This document shows, one piece after another, positions 1 through 9,633 of a stretch of 64,000 bases of DNA. Under the pieces are notes generated by a model. That model was not told where the DNA came from. It saw nothing but the letters and a program-made list of their open reading frames with translations, and did not search any database. Source of the DNA: Cichorium intybus. Lineage: Eukaryota; Streptophyta; Magnoliopsida; Asterales; Asteraceae. The stretch covers positions 64,867,382 through 64,931,381 of the forward strand of contig CM042016.1 in assembly GCA_023525715.1 (NCBI GenBank). The letters run 5' to 3'. Both the position numbers and the translations under genes were made by a program. Numbering within the stretch: the stretch's first letter is position 1; the number at the start of each line of letters is the position of its first letter.

Positions 1-423
1 TTGGGTGTTTGTGGGTCGAGAAATGGTTCAAATGAAGCAAAAAATCGAATTTATACCCGCACGAAACCCGACCCGGGCTGTCAAACCCGCCCCGGATTTT
101 TACCCGCAACCCGACCCGGGCTGCTCAACCTGCCCCGGGCTGTGCTACGCAAATTTTCGCTTCGACCCAGTCGTAACCCGCTCCGGTTTCTGTGACCCGA
201 CCCGGGTTCCAGTCGAACACGACCCGGGCTCAATTACACGACCCGGGTTGCACTTAAACCAATTTCTTTTGTTTCTTTTATCTCTTTTAACATCCTACTT
301 TTCTTCGATTAACTTTTAAACATCATAACTCACGTTTTAACTCATCTAATCTCGTAAAAATATACATATATAACATAATTATTCTATAATTTAAAATTAA
401 GGTATTACAAGTCGGGTGTTACA
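1..423 (+). repeat. 3' part of a gypsy-type LTR
   Basis: The segment ends in cgggtgttaca, the 3' terminus expected of a Tekay-type gypsy LTR; the complete element further right ends in cgggcgttaca. The first 250 bases are GC-rich and carry five copies of CGACCCGGG (69, 112, 198, 220, 239). The remainder is AT-rich. The 5' part lies outside the window. No coding region is convincing: the two plus-strand ORFs at the start are proline/arginine-rich products of the repeat. The orientation is inferred from the end sequence only. Confidence 0.55.
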
Positions 424-1258
424 TCTTAGGAGACCAAGTTTGAAACTTTTGACATCATTGTCCCTAGAAGCATGCTGTTGCATGTGACCAAAAGACTCGT
501 TTCCCACAAGCAAGACCAGCTTTAGGATGTAATAGAGCCACTCACTCATGTTTAATGCTCTGGCAAAGTCTATACACTAGCACGAGATTGCCAGGTCCCA
601 CTGATAACACATTTCATCAGGGCTTGAGTGTTAATTTTTCTTTCATGTTTAACCAGACCCTGTCCCTGTCCCTGGAAACATACTGCCGCATGTCAAGTCT
701 CATGTTCTGCTGAAACATTGAGCACCAACCCGCCTCACTCACTGAACCAAGTTTTAGTGTTTGTTGAATTGCCTGGTCCTTACTGAAAAATTCTCTCAAG
801 GCAAGGGTGATAAGTAATACCTCTCAACCTCTCATTGTTTTAAAAAATTCTAAAATTTTCTTATCTTGCATGAACTGTCAATGTCTTAGGATTAAAACAA
901 CCTAAGATACAAGTTCCATAATCTGCGTCAGTGATCTTTTCTATTACAACATAGTCTATGTGAGACACCACAATCCCTTCCCATTTTACTTTTCTGTTAA
1001 AAAAAATAAAAAAAAATCAAAAAAAAAATAAAAAAAATAAAAAAAGTAAAAAAATAAAAAAAATAAAAAAATGATAAGTTCTTAGTTGATGCTGTCAAAA
1101 AGCCGGAGAAGATTGTTTATCTGAGGGGGAGCAGACCTCGGAACGATTGTCCATCTGAGGGGGAGCAAATACTGAGAATTCATGGTACATACTTTCTTTA
1201 TTAATTTATTATTTCTTCTATATTAGTTTAGTTTTGACATCATCAAATAGGGAGAGAT
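424..1258 (+). other. 3' internal remnant of a SIRE/Maximus-like Copia element
   Basis: No intact gene is visible. From 1119 there are two copies of ctgagggggagca (1119-1131 and 1151-1163), the repeated polypurine runs seen upstream of the 3' LTR in SIRE/Maximus-type Copia elements, then a final catcaaatagggagagat just before the LTR. An 80-base A-rich tract lies at about 995-1073. The part at 424-960 has no reading frame I can assign. It may be degraded internal sequence of the same element or flanking DNA. Confidence 0.5.
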
Positions 1259-2140
1259 TATTGGGAATATGTTGTATAGATTTGATGATGTCAATTTGTA
1301 TTAGATAGTTATTTTAGACTGCTTATTGTTGACAGCCAGTCTTGTCTAATAACTTTAAATATTATACTTAGACAAGCTGAGCTGTCAGGCAATATTTCAT
1401 TTATAATGTAAATGTTGGAGCTGTCAAATACTAAAGCGAAATCGACCAAAGTAAATATAAGTATGTCTCAGCTGCTGTCCTGGAACTGAAAAGAGTGAAA
1501 TGCCTGAAGCTGATCAGCTGATGTTGATACTGAAGACGGACAGCTGCTGTTGTTACTAAAGATAATCAGTAGATGCTGATACAGAATACTTGCTGATCAG
1601 GCATCAGCTGCTGCTGTCGCTGGTGCTGATAGGATCAGCGGGTACCGATAGGATCAGCTGGTGCTGATGTTCATCAAGCTTCTAAGCTGAAGCTGAAGCT
1701 GACTTTCGTGCTGATCCGACTGAAGGTCAGATCTGATATTATCTTGGAGATCAGATTTGTTATTATCCCTGAAGATTTGAATTCCTAAAATCTTGGGATA
1801 TGGTTTGATTGAAGATCTGCAGATAACATTGGATTGATATGAAGATCTGCAGAGATTATATTTTGACTGAAGATTCTCCTGATTTTTAGGAGATTATCCT
1901 GGAGCGTTTTATGACTATATTAATCAACAACCTCTGTGTGAAAAGGTTGGTGATTGATGATTTTCGTTAGTGACGAATTAGAGATATTTAAAGCTTAGTG
2001 TTTTATTTCTTTTGTGTAATCTGTGTGATAAAACAAAAACCCCTCAATAAATAAAATGTGTGATTTATTTGTTGAATACTCGTGTTTATTTCGCGTTTCT
2101 GTAAGATTCATACACGAGTGTTTAGATCGAGGGACCAACA
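1259..2140 (+). repeat. SIRE-like Copia LTR, full-length copy
   Basis: The LTR begins with a mutated start (tattgggaatatg against tgttgggaatatt in the next copy) and ends in gagggaccaaca. The middle (about 1450-1720) is dense in CAGCTG and GCTGAT words, which looks like degenerate tandem repetition. It is followed by agtggtatca, the start of a Met-tRNA primer-binding site. Confidence 0.8.
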
Positions 2141-2166
2141 AGTGGTATCATCAAATAGGGGGAGAT
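2141..2166 (+). other. Collapsed internal domain (PBS start fused to PPT)
   Basis: Only 26 bases separate the two LTRs. They read as the first bases of a primer-binding site (agtggtatca) running straight into the polypurine-tract end of an internal domain (tcaaatagggggagat). The whole gag-pol region is missing. The junction shares ATCA, which suggests a microhomology-driven deletion or template switch. Confidence 0.7.
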
Positions 2167-2452
2167 TGTTGGGAATATTTTGTATAGATTTGATGATGTC
2201 AATTTGTATTAGTTAGTTATTTTAGACTGCTCATTGTTGACAGCCAGTCTTGTCTAATAACTGTAAATATTATACTTAGACAAGCTGAGCTGTCAGGCAG
2301 TATTTCATTTATAATGTAAATGTTGGAGCTATCATTGTGATTAAACATAAAACCCTCAATAAATAAACTGTGTGATTTATTTGTTGAATACTCATGTTTA
2401 TTCCGCATTTCTGTAAGATTCATACACGAGTGTTTAGATCGAGGGACCAACA
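2167..2452 (+). repeat. SIRE-like Copia LTR with internal deletion
   Basis: It starts tgttgggaatatt and ends gagggaccaaca, matching both ends of the LTR at 1259-2140. About 590 bases are missing from the middle: gttggagct is joined to tgtgattaaac, removing the whole CAGCTG/GCTGAT-rich section. Confidence 0.8.
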
Positions 2453-3182
2453 CTCTCCCTTCGTCTTCTCTCATCACCATCCAATGGTTCCTTTTTCTTC
2501 TCCGGTTTTTCAATCAATGCATCTGATTCTCGATTTAAGCCTTCTGAAGTAATCCCATTCTCTCTGATTCTCTTCTCATCCGATTCCTTTCATCTGATTT
2601 CTTTCTTTTGTTCATCTGATTCAATACATCTGATTGCTTCATCCAAAATCAAGTTTCGAAGGCAACTTTCAGTCATATTGGCGTCAAGTCTTTCACAGTC
2701 GTGGATGGCTTTACTATTCATCAATTTTGAATCTGATTGACTCAACCCCTTCGTCATCAACACATAATCATATTTTCTTCACCTTCTCCGTCATACCGTT
2801 CGCTTTCATCGGTTTACACAACCATCCGAATTAGGTCAAAGATGATAAGGTATGCGATTTGTTGACTGCAAAGCCAACATCCCTTCGTATACTATCTTTC
2901 ATCCCCTTCGTCTCTGTTTTCTCATTTCTCTTCGGGTTAAACCCAAAACCACAAACACACATCCTCTGATATTATCGTGTCTTTGAAGATATGAGTGGTT
3001 TACGACGAAAAAAGTTACCGTCAAACTCAAAAACACCATAAAGTGCTCAACATCCTGGTTCCAGATCCAATTCATTCTCGATCCAAACAGGTGGGTTTAT
3101 GTCATCGATTATTGTATCCAAACACATTGAATAACTGATCTGAAATTGGTTTTATCATTGGTAGGTTCAGATTGTCGTTTTC
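2453..3182. other. Unassigned sequence, left half of a split target
   Basis: This is pyrimidine-rich DNA (ctctccct, tcatctgatt and similar words) without a recognisable protein. It is contiguous with 11207 onward once the Tekay-type element and one copy of its ttttc duplication are removed. It may be internal sequence of the minus-strand Copia whose 5' LTR is at 12139-12588, or a captured genic fragment. I cannot decide. Confidence 0.35.
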
Positions 3183-4811
3183 TGTAACGTCGTAATACTT
3201 TCGATAAGTAAACTTGAGTTAATCTTAGAGTAAGTAAGAGTTGTAAGGCTGTTATATGAGTTAGAATGATTAGAAGTCTATTTGGGAAGATTTTGAACCT
3301 TAAAAGTGTCAAAAATAGAGTACACAGGTCGTGTCCAAGTCACACGGGTCATGTAAAGGAGTATTAGAACTATTTTGGGCATTCAGTAACTTACACGGGC
3401 CGTGTTTTATTTACGCGGGCCGTGTTTTTCTGCAGACCAATTTTGAAAGCAATCAGTAAGTTACACGGGCCGTGTTTTATTTACACGGGCCGTGTTACGC
3501 GTGCAGACCCACTTTTTAAAGTTAAGTTTTCTTCATTTGGGGAAAAATCCACTTCGTGAAAACACTCCCAAAAACCCTAGAAACTAAATTCGAAACCCCT
3601 AAACTTTATTTTGAAGCCCATAACTCAATAATTGAAGTTAGAATTCAATACCTTACGGTTAAAAAGGTAATCTCTTATGTACTAGCTTTGAATTTCTTGT
3701 TGATTATTGTTGGGTTCGAGCTAGTTGTGGTTGATATGGGTGAAAACTTGCAACTAGTGTGATTTGAGTAGATTTACTTTAAATTGAGCCAAGAGTTGTT
3801 ATGAGAAAGCATAAAGGAGTCGAGTCTAACACCGTGAACATGTTCTTAGTCTTTAAACTAACGAGGTGAGTCGATTTTGGGTTTTAGGGTTTTAAACCAT
3901 AGTTGTTAAGTTGTGAAATTGTTGTGATTTGTTATATAAGATGTTATTAGGTTGTTGGTATAAGCTTCTATAGCTATGAAGGTGATATTGATTGTATTTT
4001 GTAACCACTAAAAGAGAAAAAAACTGGAAATTTGGGGGCTGCGGTTTGATAGCAATTATCATCCACTGTTTGTGATTTTGTTATCTATTGATTCTTTGGT
4101 TCTTTGAGTTAGATGTTATTGAGATATATGATGATGTTTGAGATATGATATGTGGTGTAAATTTTTACAGCTGATACACATAGGAGGGAAGGAGATACAC
4201 GAGGCACGGGTGGATCACGGGCTGAGCAAACATCAGGTGAATGGTTCTAATTCATTACTTATGATTAGACTTTGATAAATTGTATTAATTGTATATTCTA
4301 GTTGGTTGAGATAATCAATTTGTATGACTTATACAAGGTTGAGAATTCCTTGATATACACGAGTACTTGGTGTGATTGAGCATACTAAATGACTGAGTTA
4401 GTCAAAGAGATTAAGATAAATGATTCTATATAATTATAATTGTTGAGAAATGACGAAATTATTATTAAGTTTTAAATATTTCTCACTGAGCTTAATTAGC
4501 TCATAAAAGTGGTTATGTTGTTTGTGTTATAGGTGACAGGGGCAAGAAAGTTGCAGAGGGATAGATTGACTTGACTTGGGACTAGACTTTTTGGTTTTTG
4601 TGCGATCTATAAAACACTCTTTTGAAACTTGTGTATAGTTTTTGTAGAAATGGTCTTTTGTAACCCGGTTTTTGGGACATGTTTGTATAAATACTTGTTC
4701 TTTTGATAACTACTTGTGCTTCTGTTGCTTAACTTTGATTACACCATAAACCTTTGTGTTAATTTAGAGTTATTATTGGTGTATTTCGGAGATAAGAAAC
4801 CGGGCGTTACA
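3183..4811 (+). repeat. Tekay-type 5' LTR
   Basis: It runs from tgtaacgtcgtaat to accgggcgttaca, 1629 bases. It carries six copies of the ACACGGGYCGTGT dyad (3322-3495). The matching 3' LTR is at 9634-11206. Confidence 0.93.
3322..3495. promoter_or_regulatory. Dyad array ACACGG-n-CCGTGT, six copies
   Basis: Near-perfect 13-base inverted repeats start at 3322, 3342, 3393, 3413, 3463 and 3483. They form three pairs: members are 20 bases apart and pairs repeat every 70-71 bases. The 3' LTR keeps five copies (9773, 9793, 9844, 9864, 9914) with the same spacing. Position in the 5' third of the LTR is consistent with a U3 regulatory region. The binding factor is unknown. Confidence 0.6.
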
Positions 4812-4814
4812 TGT

Positions 4815-4826
4815 TGGTATTAGAGA
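4815..4826 (+). other. Primer-binding site, initiator Met-tRNA type
   Basis: TGGTATTAGAGA starts 3 bases after the 5' LTR end. It matches the usual plant TGGTATCAGAGC with a C-to-T change and a terminal mismatch. Confidence 0.75.
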
Positions 4827-4998
4827 AAGGTTTGAGTGAAATAGATTTTAAAAGTAAGTTTTAGACTCAAACTAATAAAGAGAGAAATCCCAAAATTTGT
4901 CCCTATGCAACTATTCCTCTGAGCACATATAATGAGTATGTGTGCTAAATTGAGATATACGAGATTGAAATGAGTTGAGTTTCTTTTTCAGCCTCACT

Positions 4999-6215
4999 AT
5001 GAGTTCTGGAAAAGAAAAAGAGGGAGGTGATCGCCGAGACGAGCAATCGGGATCACAGGGTTCGGGACTGGGGCGCCAGCCCGAAGGCGAGAGACTGCCT
5101 GAGTTACCACAGTCATTACAAGAGCTTATCGCTGCTGAGGTAGCAAAAGCAGTCAAAAGCTTGTTGCCTACTTTATAGAGGCCTCAAATAGAGGCGACAA
5201 ATAGAGATAAGCGAGATCAATCTCCTATCATTTGTGTGACTGGAGAGGGTCAGAAAGAGCCTGTTATTATACACGCTGAGGCTGGAGGGTAAAGAGAACC
5301 AAAAGGTTGTAATTACGAGATGTTTCGCAAGTGCAAGCCAAATGATTTCTTTGGAACTGACGATCCTATAGTTGCTCGAAACTGGTTGACACACATCGAG
5401 AAAGTTTTTCGTACGAGCAAGTGTGCAGAAAAAGATAAAGTGGAGTTTGCCACAAATTGTATACATAGGGATGCTCAATTTTGGTGGGAAAATATCTGTC
5501 TTGATATAGAAAAAGGTGTGGAGCCTGAACTGACATGGGAAGAGTTTAAAGTGAAGTTTATGAAAGAATATTGTTCCAACATTGCAATGAAGAGTTTGGA
5601 AGAAGATTTTCTGAAATTACAACAAGGCACGAGGTCAGTGCAGGAGTATACAAGAGAGTTCAACGAAAACGCCATATTTGCTGTGCACCAGGAGGATAGG
5701 GAAGAAAGGAAAATTGATAGATACTTGTGGGGTTTAAGAACCCAGATACGGGAGTTTTTGCAGAACTCGAACTTTTATACTTATCAGAGTATTGTAGAGG
5801 CAGCCAAATCTAGAGAGAAAGAATTGAGGAGACAGGAAGATGAAAGGAAAAGTGTAGCGGGGGATAGAGAGAGTGGAGGTCAGAAGCGAAAGTGGGAAGG
5901 AAAGTCGGGGGGGGGGGGGGGGTTAGTTCCTAGAAACAGATGGGTCCAAGTTCTCAGCCTCGAGGTGATTCGAGGAAGACTGAAGATAAGTGGTGTGAAA
6001 AATGTCGTCGAAAACACGCTGGAAATTGTAATACGAGTACCCCGTCCCTTATATGTTATCAATGCGGGAAAACTGGGCATATGGCTCGGGATTGTTTAGA
6101 GAAGAGCCGAGTATGCTTTAACTGTGGAGAAAGCGGTCATATCCGCCCGGATTGCCCAAAGCCGAGGAATGATATACGTAATGAGACTCCGAGGGCGGGA
6201 CGAGGTGATAGTTGA
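4999..6215 (+). pseudogene. gag: Tekay-type gag, broken
   Basis: This is the capsid/nucleocapsid polyprotein of the chromovirus. The probable start is the ATG at 4999, after a leader from the PBS. Capsid-like sequence (NWLTHIEKVF, FWWENICLDI, YTREFNENAIFAV) covers about 5320-5800. It ends with two CCHC zinc knuckles that bind the genomic RNA: CYQCGKTGHMARDC (about 6056-6097) and CFNCGESGHIRPDC (about 6116-6157). The frame is interrupted by TAG at 5176 and TAA at 5290. It also shifts at a run of 16 G at 5907-5922, since capsid is in frame 1 and the knuckles in frame 3. The G run could be a true mutation or a sequencing error. A further TGA at 6213 ends the knuckle frame before protease. Confidence 0.88.
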
Positions 6216-6332
6216 GGTGATAGACGAGACAGAGGCGGCGGGAACGTTAGAAGTCGAGCCTTTCAGATGACAGCGGAAGAGGCCCGAGAGCGACCGGATG
6301 TGATTACAGGTATCTTTAGTCTAAATTCTCTT

Positions 6333-8147
6333 TGAGCTCGTATGGTATTTGATTCTGGTGCCTCGGTTTCTTTTATATCTGTACCTTTTACATCTCGAAT
6401 TCATGTTCCGATAACTGAGATGAATGAGAGTTTGATAGTTGATATTGCTGATGGGAGGGATGTTATAGTAAATAGCCATTATGCAAATTGTCGGCTTGAA
6501 ATCAATGGGATCTCATTCCTTATTGATTTGAAGTCGATGACTACTCGTGCGTTTGATGTGATAGTATGGATGGATTGGTTAGATGATAATAGAGCAAATA
6601 TGGATTGTCACGGAAAAATCATTTATGTGAGAACTCCAAGCGGATCCCGAATGTTAATACAAGGCGAGCGTCGTTTTCAACATATTCTGGTTGTATCTTT
6701 CGCTAGAGCGCGAAGGTATACCGAAAAAGGTGCTATTTTATTTATGGCGCATGTTACTCCCATTGAGTCCGAACATTCCACTGTAAAAGATGTTGAGGTA
6801 GTAAGAGATTTTGCCGATGTTTGTCCTGACGATCTTCTCGGCTTACCGCCAAATCGTCAAATAGAGTTCGTTATTGATTTAGTTCCGGGAGCGAAACCGA
6901 TAGCTCGAGCACCCTATCGGTTGGCGCCGTCAGAGATGGAGGAATTAAAGAAACGACTACAAGAGCTTTTAGATCGTGGTTTTATTCATCCGTGTTCGTC
7001 TCCTTGGGTTGCTCCGATTTTATTTGTGAGAAAGAAAGACGGTTCCATGTGTATGTGTATAGATTATCGCGAGTTGAACAAGATTACGGTGAAAAATCGT
7101 TATCCTCTACCGAGAATTGATGATCTATTCGATCAATTAGAAGGAGCGGTATATTTTTTGAAGATTGACCTGAGGTCGGGATACCATCAGTTAAGAGTAA
7201 GAGAATCTGACGTCCCGAAAACCACATTTCGCACCCGATACGGTCCCTACGAGTTTTTAGTAATGTCGTTCGGTCTGACGAATGCCCCAACGACCTTTAT
7301 GGATTTGATGAACCGAGCTTGTCATCCGTTTTTGGAGAAGTTCGTAATAGTATTCATTGGTGACATTTTGATTTATTCCAAGAGTTGGAGTGAACATAAA
7401 CAGCACTTGAAATTAATCCTTGATCTACTTCGCAAAGAGAAGCTGTACGCAAAATTTTCAAAATGTGAATTTTGGTTGCAAGAGATTCAATTTCTCGGTC
7501 ATGTGATAAACCGAGAAGGCGTCAAAGTAGATCCTGCCAAGATAGAAGCGATTATGAGTTAGGCACCACCCAAGAATCCGACCGAGGTTCGGAGCTTCTT
7601 GGGATTAGCCGGATACTATAGGCGGTTAGTTGAAATATTTTTGAGCATTGCATTGCCTTTAACGAAGCTAACCAGAAAGACAGAGAACTTTATCTAGACC
7701 GAAGTACAACAAGAAGCCTTTGAGAGATTAAGGCGTGTATTATGTGAAGCCCCGGTGTTGGCATTGCCTCAAGGTGGAGAAGACTTTGTTCTTTTTACCG
7801 ATGCTTCACAAATTGGTCTTGGATGTGTACTGATGCAGAGGGGGCGAGCGATTGCGTATGCATCTCGAAAATTGAAGTCTCATGAGAAAGCGTATCCTGT
7901 GCACGATTTGGAGTTAGCCGCCATTGTTTTTACACTGAAGATTTGACGACATTATCTTTATGGTGTGAAGTTCCAGGTGTATTCGGATCACAAGAGTCTA
8001 AAGTTTCTGTTTGACCAAAAAGAGTTGAATATGAGACAGCGAAGATGGATGGATCTTTTGAAAGACTATGATTGTGAAATACTTTACCATCCTGGTAAAG
8101 CATACGTAGTAGTAGACGCGTTAAGTCGAAAAGAACCACCTATTTGA
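6333..8147 (+). pseudogene. pol: Tekay-type protease, reverse transcriptase and RNase H, broken
   Basis: The aspartic protease motif DSGAS is at about 6348. The RT follows with YRELNKITVKNRYPLPRIDD, FLKIDLRSGYHQLRV and FGLTNAPTTF. The catalytic FxDD box reads FIGD (codon 7359-7361 is GGT), so the first catalytic Asp is lost. RNase H starts with FTDASQIGLGCVL (about 7797) and ends with the linker HPGKAYVVVDALSRK (about 8090). In-frame stops are at 6333, 7560, 7695, 7944 and 8145, all in one frame. Every one can arise by a single C-to-T or G-to-A change from Arg, Gln or Trp codons. The longest open stretch is 6342-7562. The product would have copied the element RNA into DNA. Confidence 0.9.
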
Positions 8148-8162
8148 GTCGTTTCAGCTCGA

Positions 8163-9631
8163 ATGGGAGTGGTTAGTAAATTACCAGAAATGATTCAACG
8201 TGCCCAGAGAGAAGCCAATGACATGAATAGTGAGAGAATGGTTGGCTATATAGATAAACTAGTTGAAAATGCACAATGGCTGAAGACTTTTCAGGGACGA
8301 GTGTGGGTCCCAAGGCATGGAGAAACGAGACACCTGTTACTTGAAGATACACATTGTATACAGTATTCAATCCATCCAGGTAGTATAAAGATGTATAGAA
8401 GTCTAAAGTCGTTTTACTGGTGGCCGGGAATGAAAAGTGATGTTGGGAGATATGTGGAGAAGTGTCTGACTTGTTTACAAGTCAAGGTAAATCATTAGAG
8501 ACCGTATGGGTCAGTGCAGCCACTACAGTACCGATGAAAAAGTGGGAAATTTCTATGAACTTTATTACTAAGTTACCTCGAACTTTGCGAGGGTTCGATT
8601 CCATTTGGGTGATTATTGATAGGCTGACCAAGTCAGCACAGTTCATTTCTATAGGAGAAGATTACCAAGTGTCCAAACTAGCAGGGATTTATATAAGAGA
8701 AGTCATGAGATTGCACGGGGTGCCCACCTCGATAGTCTCCGATCGTGATAGTCGTTTTACTTCACATTTTTGGCAAAGTTTTCAAAAACACTTGGGAACC
8801 AAAGCCTTGATGAGTACAGCTTATCATCCGCAAACTGATGGGCAAACAGAGAGAACTATACAAACATTGGAAGATATGCTTAGAGCTTCAGTGATTGATT
8901 TTGGAGGTATCTAGGACAATCATTTGCCTTTGGCTGAATTTACATATAACAATTCATACCATTCTAGCATCCAAATGGCACCCTTTGAGGCGTTATATGG
9001 ATCAATGTGTAGAACACCGACATGTTGGTCAGAAGCGGGAGAAGAGCCATTAGCGGGCCCTGAATTAATAACAGAGACTAAAGCAAAGATTAAAAGCATT
9101 TATGAGCACATGAGAGTTGCTCAGCAGCGTCAAAAGCAGTATGCTAATAAACAAAGGAAACCACTAGAATTTCAAATTAGAGACATGGTAATGTTAAAAG
9201 TGTCTCCCTAGAAAGGAATTATTTGTTTTGGTAAACGTGGCAAGTTAAGTCCACGATTCATCGGACCTTTTCGTATATTACAACGAGTGGGAGCTGTAGC
9301 TTATAGACTTGAACTTCCTGATGAGTTACAATGAATTCATAATGTGTTTCATATATCACATCTTCGTAAGACTTTATATGATGAGTCTGCACGAGTTTCC
9401 TTGGCGGAGGTCCAATTAGATAAGAAGTTATAGTATCAAGAACAACCGGAGAAAATTTTAGATAAAAAGATCAAGAAGTTGCAGAATAAAGAGATCGAGA
9501 TTGTGAAAGTGCAATGGAGACATCATCGAGGCACAGATGTCACATGGGAACCCGAGGGAGAGATGCAGTCTAAATACCCTCTTTTATTTCAAGAGATTTC
9601 GAGGACGGAATCTTTTAAAGGAGGGAGATAA
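8163..9631 (+). pseudogene. pol: Tekay-type integrase with chromodomain, broken
   Basis: The HHCC zinc-binding part (HCIQYSIHPG to CLTCLQ) spans about 8350-8485. The catalytic core has SIWVIIDRLTKSAQFI, IVSDRDSRFTS and YHPQTDGQTERT, so the D,D,E residues remain recognisable. A GPY/F module (FIGPFRILQRVGAVAYRLE) lies near 9255. The C-terminal chromodomain (VQWRHHRGTDVTWEPE) lies near 9500-9590 and targets integration to modified chromatin in this clade. The frame shifts near 8500. Stops are at 8496, 8912, 9209, 9332 and 9431. The terminal TAA is at 9629-9631, 2 bases before the 3' LTR. Confidence 0.88.
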
Positions 9632-9633
9632 CT
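9617..9633 (+). other. Polypurine tract of the Tekay-type element
   Basis: aaaggagggagataact lies immediately before the 3' LTR start, where plus-strand DNA synthesis is primed. It overlaps the last pol codons. Confidence 0.8.

Noticed and set aside
2217..2513. Minus-strand ORF across the deleted LTR
   Set aside because: It crosses the LTR boundary and has no family resemblance.
5907..5922. Programmed frameshift between gag capsid and knuckles
   Set aside because: The position is within gag, not at a gag-pol junction, and the run of 16 G is better explained by mutation or sequencing error.
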